6,298 nucleotides of DNA from Pseudomonadota bacterium (GTDB lineage: Bacteria > Myxococcota > Bradymonadia > UBA4248), in NCBI GenBank assembly GCA_017613855.1, contig JAGACY010000406.1, forward strand, positions 1-6,298, given 5' to 3'. The notes beneath the pieces were generated by a model that did not search any database, was not told where the DNA came from, and saw only the letters and a list, made by a program, of their open reading frames with translations. Below, piece after piece: positions 6,294 through 6,298 of the stretch. Numbering within the stretch: position 1 is the stretch's first letter; each line of letters opens with the position of its first letter. The position numbers were made by a program, and so were the translations under genes.

Positions 6294-6298
6294 TCCCC

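Noticed and set aside
1..6298. A defence, mobile or biosynthetic system linking the three genes
   Set aside because: The genes are in separate transcription units (divergent then convergent), and none carries nuclease, recombinase, effector or biosynthetic motifs; there is no sequence evidence of a joint system.

Overview
The window holds three genes: a lipoprotein hydrolase cut by the left edge (minus strand), a large Xaa-Pro aminopeptidase (plus strand), and a 1000-residue cysteine-rich, beta-propeller lipoprotein (minus strand). No RNA gene, CRISPR array, transposase or defence system is visible. The base composition looks balanced, near half G+C. Two secreted lipoproteins, cysteine modules of the C-x4-C-x5-C-x4-C type ahead of FG-GAP/VCBS repeats, and the segment TRKIYNQHAYSITNV followed by a CARDB-like domain suggest a Myxococcota or Bradymonadota-type bacterium ('deltaproteobacterial' in older usage). 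This is an inference from protein style, not a phylogenetic placement.

Layout. Bases 1-903 (minus) encode the N-terminal 301 residues of an exported alpha/beta-hydrolase-like lipoprotein. It starts at GTG and runs off the window. Bases 904-1158 are a divergent, partly AT-rich intergenic region with a tandem 8-bp repeat and a perfect 9-bp hairpin. Bases 1159-2973 (plus) encode a complete 604-residue, three-domain aminopeptidase P with all metal ligands present. Bases 2974-3232 form a convergent intergenic region. It contains a palindromic REP-like element (3048-3117) and two successive intrinsic terminators (3215-3146) for the gene entering from the right. Bases 3233-6235 (minus) encode the giant lipoprotein. 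Bases 6236-6298 are its leader.

The two lipoprotein genes are separate transcription units on the same strand, with the cytoplasmic peptidase between them on the other strand. Nothing in the sequence ties the three into one pathway. The aminopeptidase is a housekeeping-type enzyme for proline-containing peptides. The flanking genes are cell-envelope proteins, one probably catalytic and one probably structural or adhesive. The most interesting item is the large lipoprotein: ten four-cysteine modules, a CC-rich segment, an FG-GAP beta-propeller and a CARDB-like end in one polypeptide.
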